NCBI GenBank assembly: GCA_937960755.1
Contig: CALGOL010000229.1
Coordinates: forward strand, 1 to 5,869
Direction of reading: 5' to 3'
Length of the DNA stretch: 5,869 nucleotides
Source of the DNA: an uncultured Azospirillum sp.
Lineage (GTDB): Bacteria; Pseudomonadota; Alphaproteobacteria; Azospirillales; Azospirillaceae
The notes under the pieces are model-generated. The model was not told where the DNA came from, made no database searches, and saw only the letters and a program-made list of their open reading frames with translations. Made by a program: the position numbers and the translations under genes. The number at the start of each line of letters is the position of its first letter. Position 1 is the stretch's first letter. Positions 1-5,393 of this stretch are shown in pieces.

Positions 1-391
1 GTTCGGCTTTTCCGCCTACATGATCCCCGACAATGAACTGAAACCCGGCCAAAAGCGCCTGCTGGAGACCGACAATCGCGTCGTCCTGCCGGTGAACACC
101 ACCGTGCGGGTGCTGGTGACGGCGGGCGACGTCATCCATTCCTGGGCGGTGCCGGCCTTCGGCGTCAAGAAAGACGGCGTGCCGGGCCGCATTAATGAGA
201 CCTGGGTCCGCATCGAACGCGAAGGCGTCTACTACGGCCAGTGTTCGGAAATCTGCGGCACCAACCACGGCTATATGCCGATCACCGTTGAAGCGGTGTC
301 GAAAGAAAAATTCGCCGAATGGGCCGCCAAGGCCAAGACCGCGTTCGACGCGCAAAGCGGCCGCGACGTCGCCGCCTTGCCGGCGCGCTGA
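1..391 (+). CDS. coxB: Cytochrome c oxidase subunit II, C-terminal part (5' end outside window)
   Basis: This is the periplasmic cupredoxin domain of aa3-oxidase subunit II, which takes electrons from cytochrome c through the binuclear CuA centre and passes them to heme a in subunit I. The reading frame is open from base 2 and gives 129 visible residues before TGA at 389-391. All CuA ligands are present, counted from the first visible residue: His46 in HSWAVP, then Cys81, Glu83, Cys85, His89 and Met92 in CSEICGTNHGYM. The signal peptide, the two N-terminal membrane helices and the aromatic electron-entry region lie upstream of the window. No cytochrome c domain follows the CuA domain, so this is the short aa3 type rather than a caa3 fusion. 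It is the first gene visible in the operon, 31 nt ahead of ctaD. The family call is secure. The symbol could equally be written ctaC. Confidence 0.97.
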   Translation, partial: FGFSAYMIPDNELKPGQKRLLETDNRVVLPVNTTVRVLVTAGDVIHSWAVPAFGVKKDGVPGRINETWVRIEREGVYYGQCSEICGTNHGYMPITVEAVSKEKFAEWAAKAKTAFDAQSGRDVAALPAR

Positions 392-422
392 GCCGGAAAA
401 CGACGGGAAGGGGGAAACCGAC

Positions 423-2063
423 ATGCAGCAGCACTACACCGCCGTCGCCGACGCGGGAAGCCATGGCGGCGCAAAAGACGCCCATGGCCATGACCATGCG
501 CACGACCACCATATGCCGGGCTTCTTCGCCCGTTGGTTCTGCTCCACCAATCATAAGGACATCGGCACGCTTTACCTGATTTTTTCAGTGGCGGCCGGGC
601 TGATCGGCGGCTTTTTCTCGGTGCTGATGCGCATGGAGTTGCAGTCGCCGGGGCTGCAAATCGTCGCTGACGGCCAGATGTGGAACGTCTTCATCACCGC
701 GCACGGCCTCATCATGGTGTTTTTCGTGGTGATGCCGGCCTTGATCGGCGGCTTCGGCAATTGGTTCGTGCCGTTGATGATCGGCGCGCCCGACATGGCG
801 TTCCCGCGGATGAACAACATCAGCTTCTGGCTGCTGGTTCCCGCCTTCGCGCTGCTGCTGGGCTCGGCCTTCGTCGGGACCGGCGCCGGCACCGGCTGGA
901 CGATCTATCCGCCCTTGTCGTCGGCCTTGGGCCATAGCGGGCCGTCGGTGGACATGGCGATCTTCGCCCTGCACCTCGCCGGCGCCTCGTCGATCCTGGG
1001 CGCGGTCAATTTCATCACCACCATCTTGAACATGCGCGCCCCCGGCATGACCCTGCACAAGATGCCGCTGTTCGTCTGGTCGATGCTGGTGACGGCGTTC
1101 CTGCTGCTGCTGGCGGTGCCGGTGCTGGGCGGGGCCATCACCATGCTGCTGACCGACCGCAATTTCGGCACCGCTTTCTTCAACCCTGAGGGCGGCGGCG
1201 ACCCGATCCTGTTCCAGCATCTGTTCTGGTTCTTCGGCCACCCCGAAGTCTACATCATGATCCTGCCGGCCTTCGGCATCGTTTCCCACATCGTCGCCAC
1301 CTTTTCCAAGAAGCCGGTGTTCGGCTATCTCGGCATGGCCTACGCCATGGTGTCCATCGGCGTCGTCGGCTTTGTGGTGTGGGCGCACCATATGTACACG
1401 GTCGGCCTCGACGTCGACACCAAGGCTTACTTCACCGCGGCGACGATGATTATCGCCGTGCCCACCGGCATCAAGATCTTCTCGTGGATCGCCACCATGT
1501 GGGGCGGCTCCATCGAGTTCAAAACGCCGATGCTATGGGCGGTGGGCTTCATCTTCCTGTTCACCGTCGGCGGCGTCACCGGCGTCGTCTTGGCCAACGC
1601 CGGCATGGATACGGTGCTGCACGACACCTATTACGTCGTCGCCCATTTCCACTATGTGCTGTCGCTAGGCGCGGTGTTCTCGATCTTCGCCGGCTGGTAC
1701 TATTGGATCGGCAAGATGTCGGGCCGGCAGTACCCGGAATTCTGGGGCAAGGTGCATTTCTGGTCGACCTTCATCGGCGTCAACCTGCTGTTCTTCCCGC
1801 AGCATTTTCTCGGCCTCGCCGGCATGCCGCGGCGCATCCCCGACTACCCCGACATGTACGCCGGCTGGAATCTGGTGTCGTCGCTTGGCGCGTACCTCTC
1901 CTTCGCCTCCGCCCTGCTGTTCGTCGGCATCGCCTATTGGACGCTGCGCCACGGCCGCAAGGTGGACGCCGCCTATTGGGGACCGCACGGCGGCACCTTG
2001 GAATGGACGGTGAGTTCGCCGCCGCCGTTCCATGCCTTCGAGACCCTGCCGCAAGTGAAGTGA
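423..2063 (+). CDS. ctaD: Cytochrome c oxidase subunit I (aa3-type, catalytic)
   Basis: This is the catalytic, proton-pumping subunit of 546 residues carrying heme a, heme a3 and CuB in the inner membrane. Every key residue of the A-type heme-copper oxidases can be placed: His94 and His410 (heme a), His408 (heme a3), His273, His322 and His323 (CuB), Tyr277 of the His-Tyr crosslink, Asp124 (D-channel entrance), Glu275 (D-channel end, GHPEVY), Lys351 (K-channel, TGIKIF), His400/Asp401 and Arg470/Arg471. The numbers are about three below Paracoccus numbering. The ATG at 423 is preceded by AAGGGGG at 408-414, eight bases upstream. The frame is open further upstream to 195, but that stretch overlaps coxB and encodes no oxidase sequence, so 423 is the start. 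Residues 14-30 are a His-rich cytoplasmic tail (HGHDHAHDHH). The C-terminus SSPPPFHAFETLP is typical of the alphaproteobacterial form. Synonym coxA. Confidence 0.98.
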   Translation: MQQHYTAVADAGSHGGAKDAHGHDHAHDHHMPGFFARWFCSTNHKDIGTLYLIFSVAAGLIGGFFSVLMRMELQSPGLQIVADGQMWNVFITAHGLIMVFFVVMPALIGGFGNWFVPLMIGAPDMAFPRMNNISFWLLVPAFALLLGSAFVGTGAGTGWTIYPPLSSALGHSGPSVDMAIFALHLAGASSILGAVNFITTILNMRAPGMTLHKMPLFVWSMLVTAFLLLLAVPVLGGAITMLLTDRNFGTAFFNPEGGGDPILFQHLFWFFGHPEVYIMILPAFGIVSHIVATFSKKPVFGYLGMAYAMVSIGVVGFVVWAHHMYTVGLDVDTKAYFTAATMIIAVPTGIKIFSWIATMWGGSIEFKTPMLWAVGFIFLFTVGGVTGVVLANAGMDTVLHDTYYVVAHFHYVLSLGAVFSIFAGWYYWIGKMSGRQYPEFWGKVHFWSTFIGVNLLFFPQHFLGLAGMPRRIPDYPDMYAGWNLVSSLGAYLSFASALLFVGIAYWTLRHGRKVDAAYWGPHGGTLEWTVSSPPPFHAFETLPQVK

Positions 2064-2079
2064 CCGGAGGGCCGCCGCC

Positions 2080-3141
2080 ATGACCGATCTGTCGCATGAC
2101 AAAGCAACCCTCTCCCCCCTGGGGAGAGGGCAGGGTGAGGGGGAAAACCTCGCCAAGTTTGGATTTTTTCCGGCCTCCCGGCCGTACGCCCCCTCACCCG
2201 GCGGCCATGCCGCCGCCCTCTCCCCAGGGGGGAGAGGGATAAACGACGCGGCCTTCGCCCAAACCCCCAGCGCCCGCGATTACATTGAGCTGCTGAAGCC
2301 GCGGGTGATGTCGCTGGTGGTGTTCACCGGCTGGGTGGGCTTGCTGCTGGCGCCGGGGTCGCTGCACCCCACGCTGGCGCTGACTGCGGTGCTGTGCGTC
2401 GCCGTCGGGGCCGGCGCGTCGGGCGCCATCAACATGTGGTTCGACCGCGACATCGACGCGGTGATGGAGCGCACCCGGCGCCGCCCGATCCCGTCGGGCC
2501 GGGTGACGGCCGATGAAGCCTTGAGCTTCGGCGTCTTCCTCGCCGCCGCCAGCGTGATGGTGATGGGGCTGGCGGTGAATTGGGCGGCGGCCTTCCTGCT
2601 CGCCTTCACCATCGGCTTTTACGTCTTCGTCTACACCATTTGGCTGAAGCGCCGCACGCCGCACAACATCGTCATCGGCGGCGCGGCCGGGGCGTTTCCG
2701 CCGATGATCGGCTGGGCGGCGGTGACCGGCGGCATTGAGCCCGCCTCCATCGCGCTCTTCGCGCTGATTTTCCTGTGGACGCCGCCGCATTTCTGGGCGC
2801 TGGCGCTGTTCCGCCGGCAGGACTATGCGCGGGCCGGCGTGCCGATGCTGCCGGTGACGGCGGGCGAGCGCGCCACCAAGGCGCAGATGCTGGGCTACAC
2901 GCTGGCGCTGCTGCCGGCCTCCGCCGCGCCGTGGTGGTTCGGCGCCGCTGGGCCGATTTATCTGGCGGCGGCGGTGGGCCTCAGTGTGGTTTTCATCGCT
3001 TGCGCCGTCGCGGTGTGGCGCACGCCGGACGGGGTTTACGGCCCGGCCAAGCGGATGTTCGGCTTTTCCATCCTTTACCTGTTCTTGCTGTTCGCGGTGA
3101 TGGCGGCCGAGCGGCTGGCCTTCGGCCCCGCCGGCTTGTGA
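2080..3141 (+). CDS. ctaB: Protoheme IX farnesyltransferase (heme O synthase) carrying an in-frame palindromic repeat near its N-terminus
   Basis: This UbiA-family membrane prenyltransferase (Cox10/CyoE) transfers a farnesyl group to heme b to give heme O, the precursor of the heme a used by subunit I. It has 353 residues. The conserved part starts at about residue 68 (DYIELLKPRVMSLVVFTGWVG). The Asp-rich diphosphate/Mg motif is N118-x3-D122-x3-D126, followed by RTRRRPIPSGR (131-141), the loop YTIWLKRRTPHNIVIGG (185-201) and RRQDYARAGVPMLPV (245-259). The remainder is hydrophobic helices. Homologues are usually about 300-315 residues, and the excess matches codons 10-53, which are the repeat at 2108-2238. 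The ATG at 2080 has a good GGAGG at 2066-2070, 16 nt after the ctaD stop. No in-frame ATG, GTG or TTG lies between the repeat and the conserved LLKPR segment, so starting downstream is unlikely. The catalytic part looks intact. Confidence 0.95.
   Translation: MTDLSHDKATLSPLGRGQGEGENLAKFGFFPASRPYAPSPGGHAAALSPGGRGINDAAFAQTPSARDYIELLKPRVMSLVVFTGWVGLLLAPGSLHPTLALTAVLCVAVGAGASGAINMWFDRDIDAVMERTRRRPIPSGRVTADEALSFGVFLAAASVMVMGLAVNWAAAFLLAFTIGFYVFVYTIWLKRRTPHNIVIGGAAGAFPPMIGWAAVTGGIEPASIALFALIFLWTPPHFWALALFRRQDYARAGVPMLPVTAGERATKAQMLGYTLALLPASAAPWWFGAAGPIYLAAAVGLSVVFIACAVAVWRTPDGVYGPAKRMFGFSILYLFLLFAVMAAERLAFGPAGL
2108..2238. repeat. 131-bp composite palindromic repeat inside ctaB
   Basis: The left unit (2108-2130) and the right unit (2216-2238) are perfect reverse complements over 23 bases, and each is itself a hairpin with CCCTCTCCCC / GGGGAGAGGG arms. 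A second perfect 11-base pair lies inside them: GGGTGAGGGGG at 2133-2143 against CCCCCTCACCC at 2189-2199. The right arm also holds an extra small hairpin, GGCGGC-CAT-GCCGCC (2200-2214), where the left arm has only two bases. The central 45 bases (2144-2188) are unpaired or weakly folded. This CCCTCACCC / CCCTCTCCCC composition is familiar as a widespread intergenic repeat in proteobacterial genomes; family membership is from recollection, not a search. Here it is in frame with ctaB and adds residues of the type SPLGRGQGEGE and HAAALSPGGRG. No transposase is present, and there is no clear target duplication. Confidence 0.88.
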
Positions 3142-3157
3142 GACGGAGGATTTTGCG

Positions 3158-3295
3158 ATGAATGAACCAAACCTTATCGACGGGGCGGAGCGGGCGCGGC
3201 GCCTGCGCGGCCGCAACCTCGCCACGCTGGCGGCGCTGATCGGACTGATCGCGCTGTTCTACGCCATAACGCTCGCCCGGTTGAGCGGGGGCTGA
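3158..3295 (+). CDS. Small single-TM protein, CoxF-like, of the cox operon
   Basis: This is a 45-residue protein: a basic N-terminal segment (ERARRLRGRN, residues 11-20), then one hydrophobic helix at about 21-40 (LATLAALIGLIALFYAITLA), ending RLSGG. The topology should be N-in. The ATG at 3158 is well supported by GGAGGA at 3145-3150, seven bases upstream and 16 nt after the ctaB stop. Its TGA is four bases from the ctaG start. Alphaproteobacterial cox operons commonly carry a short, charged-then-hydrophobic gene at just this place, often annotated CoxF, and the FYAITLAR-like end of the helix fits that group. The match is by size, topology and position, so the name is tentative. Its function is not established; a role in oxidase assembly or stability next to CtaG is inferred from context. 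It is short enough to be missed by default gene-length cut-offs. Confidence 0.82.
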   Translation: MNEPNLIDGAERARRLRGRNLATLAALIGLIALFYAITLARLSGG

Positions 3296-3299
3296 GCCG

Positions 3300-3863
3300 A
3301 TGACCGCCGATCCGGCGCGGCGCAACGGACGATTGGCGGGCGGGCTGCTGGGCGTCGCCGCCGGCATGGTCGGCCTCGCCTATGCGTCGGTCCCGCTTTA
3401 TGACTTGTTTTGCCGCGTCACCGGCTTCGGCGGAACCACCCAGACCGCCGAAGCGGCGCCGGGAGCGGCGTCGGAACGGACCATCACCGTGCGCTTCAAC
3501 GCCGATCTCGGTTCGCAACTGCCGTGGCGCTTCCAGCCCGCGCAGTTGACGCAAACCGTGCGGCTGGGCGAGCCAGGCCTAGCGTTCTACCAGGCGCAAA
3601 ACACCGGCGGCGCGGCGGCGGTGGGAACCGCGACCTTCAACGTCACGCCCGACAAAATGGGCAAATACTTCAACAAGACAGCGTGTTTTTGCTTTGAGGA
3701 GCAGCCGTTGCAGCCGGGGGAAGCCGCGCAACTGCCGGTCTCCTTCTTCATCGACCCGGCGATGGCCGCCGACCCGGCGACCGCCGACGTCACCACGGTC
3801 ACGCTGTCTTACACGTTTTTTCGCGCCAAGGACGAAGCCGCGGTTTTGGCGCGATTGAAGTAA
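3300..3863 (+). CDS. ctaG: Cytochrome c oxidase copper chaperone CtaG (Cox11 family)
   Basis: This 187-residue membrane-anchored copper chaperone delivers Cu(I) to the CuB site of subunit I during oxidase assembly. One N-terminal membrane helix (about residues 13-33) is followed by a periplasmic immunoglobulin-like domain. The hallmark copper motif is intact: YFNKTACFCFEEQPLQPGE at residues 123-141, with Cys129 and Cys131 as the CFC ligands. The third conserved cysteine, Cys38 in LYDLFCRVTGFGG just after the helix, is also present. The later SFFIDP (148-153) and VTLSYTFF (167-174) segments are typical, and the length is normal for the family. The start ATG follows the preceding stop by four bases, with only a G-rich stretch (3287-3291, inside the upstream gene) as ribosome site, so translational coupling is likely. 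The symbol is the Cox11-type ctaG, not the unrelated Bacillus CtaG. Confidence 0.97.
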   Translation: MTADPARRNGRLAGGLLGVAAGMVGLAYASVPLYDLFCRVTGFGGTTQTAEAAPGAASERTITVRFNADLGSQLPWRFQPAQLTQTVRLGEPGLAFYQAQNTGGAAAVGTATFNVTPDKMGKYFNKTACFCFEEQPLQPGEAAQLPVSFFIDPAMAADPATADVTTVTLSYTFFRAKDEAAVLARLK

Positions 3864-3870
3864 CGCCAAT

Positions 3871-3898
3871 CGCCCTTGAGCGTAACCGTTCAAGGGCG
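3871..3898 (+). other. Inverted repeat just after ctaG (possible RNA hairpin)
   Basis: CGCCCTTGA (3871-3879) and TCAAGGGCG (3890-3898) are perfect nine-base complements around a ten-base loop, beginning seven bases after the ctaG stop. No T-run follows, so it does not read as a classical intrinsic terminator. A role in mRNA 3'-end protection, processing or partial termination between ctaG and ctaE is inference from position only. Confidence 0.55.
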
Positions 3899-3954
3899 CC
3901 CTCATGCGCCGGGCGCGCGCATCCGCGCGCTTGGCTTCGCGCCCACGAGGGCGC
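3896..3954 (+). other. Nested inverted repeats ahead of ctaE
   Basis: GCGCCCTC (3896-3903) is complementary to GAGGGCGC (3947-3954). Inside it GGGCGCG (3911-3917) is complementary to CGCGCCC (3938-3944), and a smaller alternative GCGCGC (3915-3920)/GCGCGC (3925-3930) also exists. Together they could form one 59-nt stem-loop. Together with the preceding hairpin they fill most of the 145-nt ctaG-ctaE gap, the only sizeable gap in the operon. I see no convincing -35/-10 pair here. Very high GC makes some chance pairing expected. Confidence 0.45.
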
Positions 3955-4008
3955 GGGGCCTCAACGGCCCAACCATATGACTTGTTAAAGCGGGGGAGAC
4001 GCAACGCC

Positions 4009-4869
4009 ATGGCCGACATCGCGCATCATGATAACCACCACGCCCCGGCGCATGCGCCTGGGCAAGAATATCAGGATTCAGGGCTGGCCCAGCCCTATCA
4101 TCTGGTGCGGCCCAGCCCGTGGCCGTTGATGGGGGCGATGTCCGGCGGCCTGCTGGCCTTCGGCGCCATCGAATACATGCATTACAACACCCAGCTTTTT
4201 TTGTGGCTGGGGCTGCTGGCGGTGCTGGCGACCATGGCCTTATGGTGGCGCGACGTCATTCATGAAGCGGTGGTGGAGAAGGCCCATTCCGCCATCGTCA
4301 AGATCGGCCTGCGTTACGGCATGGCGCTGTTCATCGCTTCCGAAGTGATGTTCTTCGCAGCGTTTTTCTGGGCGTTCTACGACGCTTGGTTGTTCCCCAA
4401 AGCCTATGAGCTGAACCCGCAAGCGCTGTGGCCGCCGCCGCACATCCAGACCTTCGATCCGTTCCACCTGCCCTTCACCATGACGCTGGTGCTGCTGCTG
4501 TCGGGCTGCACCGTGACCTGGGCGCATCACGCGCTGCTGGAAGGCAAGAACGACGACGCCGCCAAAGCCTTGGGGCTGACGGTGCTGCTGGGCATGCTGT
4601 TCAGCTTTTTGCAGATCTACGAGTACAGCCACGCCGCTTTCGGCTTTAAGGACGGCATTTATCCTTCCACCTTCTTTATGGCGACGGGCTTCCATGGCCT
4701 GCACGTCATCATCGGCACGATTTTCCTGGCGGTGTGCTGGTGGCGGACGGTGAAGGGCCATTTCACCGCCGACAGCCATTTCGGCTTTGAGGCGGCGGCG
4801 TGGTACTGGCACTTCGTCGATGTGGTTTGGCTGTTCTTGTTCGTGTCGATCTACTGGTTCGGCTCGTGA
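4009..4869 (+). CDS. ctaE: Cytochrome c oxidase subunit III
   Basis: This 286-residue integral membrane subunit of the aa3 oxidase binds no redox metal but stabilises subunit I and supports proton uptake. Seven membrane helices are expected. Family landmarks are visible: Glu112 in FIASEVMFFAAFFWAFYDAW, VWPP-like LWPPPHIQTFDPFHLP (140-155), LLLSGCTVTWAHHAL (162-176), LQIYEYSHAAFGF (201-213), FFMATGFHGLHVIIGT (222-237) and the near-invariant FEAAAWYWHFVDVVWLFLF (260-278). The ATG at 4009 follows GGGGGAG (3992-3998). The frame is also open back to an ATG at 3904, but that stretch encodes an Arg/Ala-rich string with no family similarity or ribosome site. Residues 6-16 (HHDNHHAPAHA) form a short His-rich N-terminus, echoing subunit I. 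Synonym coxC. Expression may differ from the upstream genes because of the structured gap before it. Confidence 0.97.
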   Translation: MADIAHHDNHHAPAHAPGQEYQDSGLAQPYHLVRPSPWPLMGAMSGGLLAFGAIEYMHYNTQLFLWLGLLAVLATMALWWRDVIHEAVVEKAHSAIVKIGLRYGMALFIASEVMFFAAFFWAFYDAWLFPKAYELNPQALWPPPHIQTFDPFHLPFTMTLVLLLSGCTVTWAHHALLEGKNDDAAKALGLTVLLGMLFSFLQIYEYSHAAFGFKDGIYPSTFFMATGFHGLHVIIGTIFLAVCWWRTVKGHFTADSHFGFEAAAWYWHFVDVVWLFLFVSIYWFGS

Positions 4870-4871
4870 CG

Positions 4872-5228
4872 ATGGGCCGAGCGCCCTCCCCCCTCACCGT
4901 CGCGCGGGCGTGCGTTTGCCCGCGCTGCGGCCGCGGCAAGCTGTTCGACGGCTATCTGACCGTCACGGCGCGCTGTTCGGTTTGCGGGCTGGCGTTGGCG
5001 CAAAACGACGCCGGCGACGGCCCGGCGGTGTTTTTGATCTTCGTGCTGGGCTTTGTGCTGGTGCCGCCGATCTTGTGGTTTTCCATGCGGGTGGACTGGC
5101 CGTTATGGCTGCACGGGCTGGTTTGGGGGGTGGTGGTGCTGGGGGCGACGGTGGGGGCGTTGCGCCCGGCCAAGGCTTACGCCATCGCCTTGCAGTGGAA
5201 ACGCCACCCGGAAACGTTTGGGGGGTGA
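4872..5228 (+). CDS. DUF983 family zinc-ribbon membrane protein
   Basis: This 118-residue protein has an N-terminal cytosolic zinc ribbon, with Cys16/Cys19 (CPRCGRGKLFDGYL) and Cys35/Cys38 (CSVCGLAL), followed by two hydrophobic segments at about 52-71 and 78-96 and a short basic tail (LQWKRHPETFGG). The order CPxCG-x-LF, second CxxC, then NDAGDGPA-hydrophobic is the signature of DUF983. Members often sit directly behind subunit III in alphaproteobacterial cox operons, as here. The biochemical function is unknown; a role in oxidase biogenesis is inferred from this linkage alone. The ATG lies two bases after the ctaE stop. An in-frame GTG at 4866, whose GTGA overlaps the ctaE stop, is an alternative coupled start adding two residues (V-T). 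The open frame continues back to 4800, but that region only overlaps the conserved end of ctaE. Confidence 0.88.
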   Translation: MGRAPSPLTVARACVCPRCGRGKLFDGYLTVTARCSVCGLALAQNDAGDGPAVFLIFVLGFVLVPPILWFSMRVDWPLWLHGLVWGVVVLGATVGALRPAKAYAIALQWKRHPETFGG

Positions 5229-5235
5229 GCCCCCC
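5220..5235. terminator. Short GC hairpin spanning the convergent gene ends
   Basis: GGGGGG (5220-5225) and CCCCCC (5230-5235) pair around a four-base loop, TGAG, which contains the DUF983 stop codon. The ccoS stop (complement of 5235-5237) lies at the other edge. It sits exactly where two convergent transcripts meet and reads the same way on both strands, so it could act as a minimal bidirectional stop or insulator. There is no T-run on either strand and the stem is only six pairs, so the terminator call is weak. Confidence 0.35.
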
Positions 5236-5393
5236 TACCCTTGCCGGGGTTGGTCGTCGTCGTCGAACAGGATGCGGTGGCCGGCGCCCTCCAGATCGTC
5301 GAACTGTCCCGACTTCAGCGCCCACAAAAACGCCGCCAGTCCGAGCAGGCCCAAAAACAGCGCCGCCGCCATCAAAAACAACAGTTCGGTCAT
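5235..5393 (-). CDS. ccoS: cbb3-type cytochrome oxidase assembly protein CcoS
   Basis: This 52-residue single-helix membrane protein is needed for cofactor insertion into cbb3 oxidase. The hydrophobic helix is at residues 3-25 (start MTELLFLMAAALFLG), followed by the family signature FLWALKSGQFDDLEG (22-36) and RILFDDD, which matches the conserved FxWxxxSGQFDDL-RIL-DD pattern of CcoS. The ATG (complement of 5391-5393) overlaps the ccoI stop as ATGA, a usual sign of translational coupling, and a GGAG (complement of 5403-5406) lies nine bases upstream. The open frame continues further upstream, but only as an out-of-frame reading of ccoI. It ends six bases from the convergent DUF983 gene. Its identity rests on both the motif and the ccoI-ccoS pairing. 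Confidence 0.93.
   Translation of the reverse strand: MTELLFLMAAALFLGLLGLAAFLWALKSGQFDDLEGAGHRILFDDDDQPRQG

Noticed and set aside
195..422. Upstream extension of the ctaD frame to a start at 195
   Set aside because: It lies over coxB in another frame, encodes Arg/Pro/Ser-rich sequence unlike any oxidase, and a good ribosome site precedes the ATG at 423.
585..1391. 268-codon open frame on the - strand opposite ctaD
   Set aside because: Same reason: a His/Gln/Arg-rich shadow of a fully conserved subunit I gene.
2189..2238. SD-like GGGGGGAGAGGG at the end of the repeat as a ribosome site for a shorter ctaB
   Set aside because: No ATG, GTG or TTG follows in frame at usable distance before the conserved segment; only ATA, ATT and CTG codons are available.
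2194..3225. Long open frame (343 codons) on the - strand opposite ctaB
   Set aside because: It is Arg/Gln/His-rich, typical of antisense frames in GC-rich genes, with no recognisable domain; ctaB on the + strand explains the region.
3925..4000. Possible promoter ahead of ctaE
   Set aside because: TTGGCT at 3931 and AT-richer bases around 3975-3988 do not form a correctly spaced -35/-10 pair, so I do not claim a promoter.
3904..4008. Longer subunit III starting at 3904
   Set aside because: There is no ribosome site, the added residues are an Arg/Ala-rich translation of the inverted-repeat gap, and the ATG at 4009 has GGGGGAG in front of it.
4800..4871. Longer DUF983 protein starting at 4800
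   Set aside because: The extension is the conserved end of ctaE read in another frame; DUF983 proteins start shortly before the first CPxC.
4884..4898. CCCTCCCCCCTCACC near the start of DUF983, resembling one arm of the ctaB repeat
   Set aside because: It has no matching second arm or hairpin nearby and fits an ordinary short Ser/Pro/Leu N-terminus; chance similarity in GC-rich sequence is likely.
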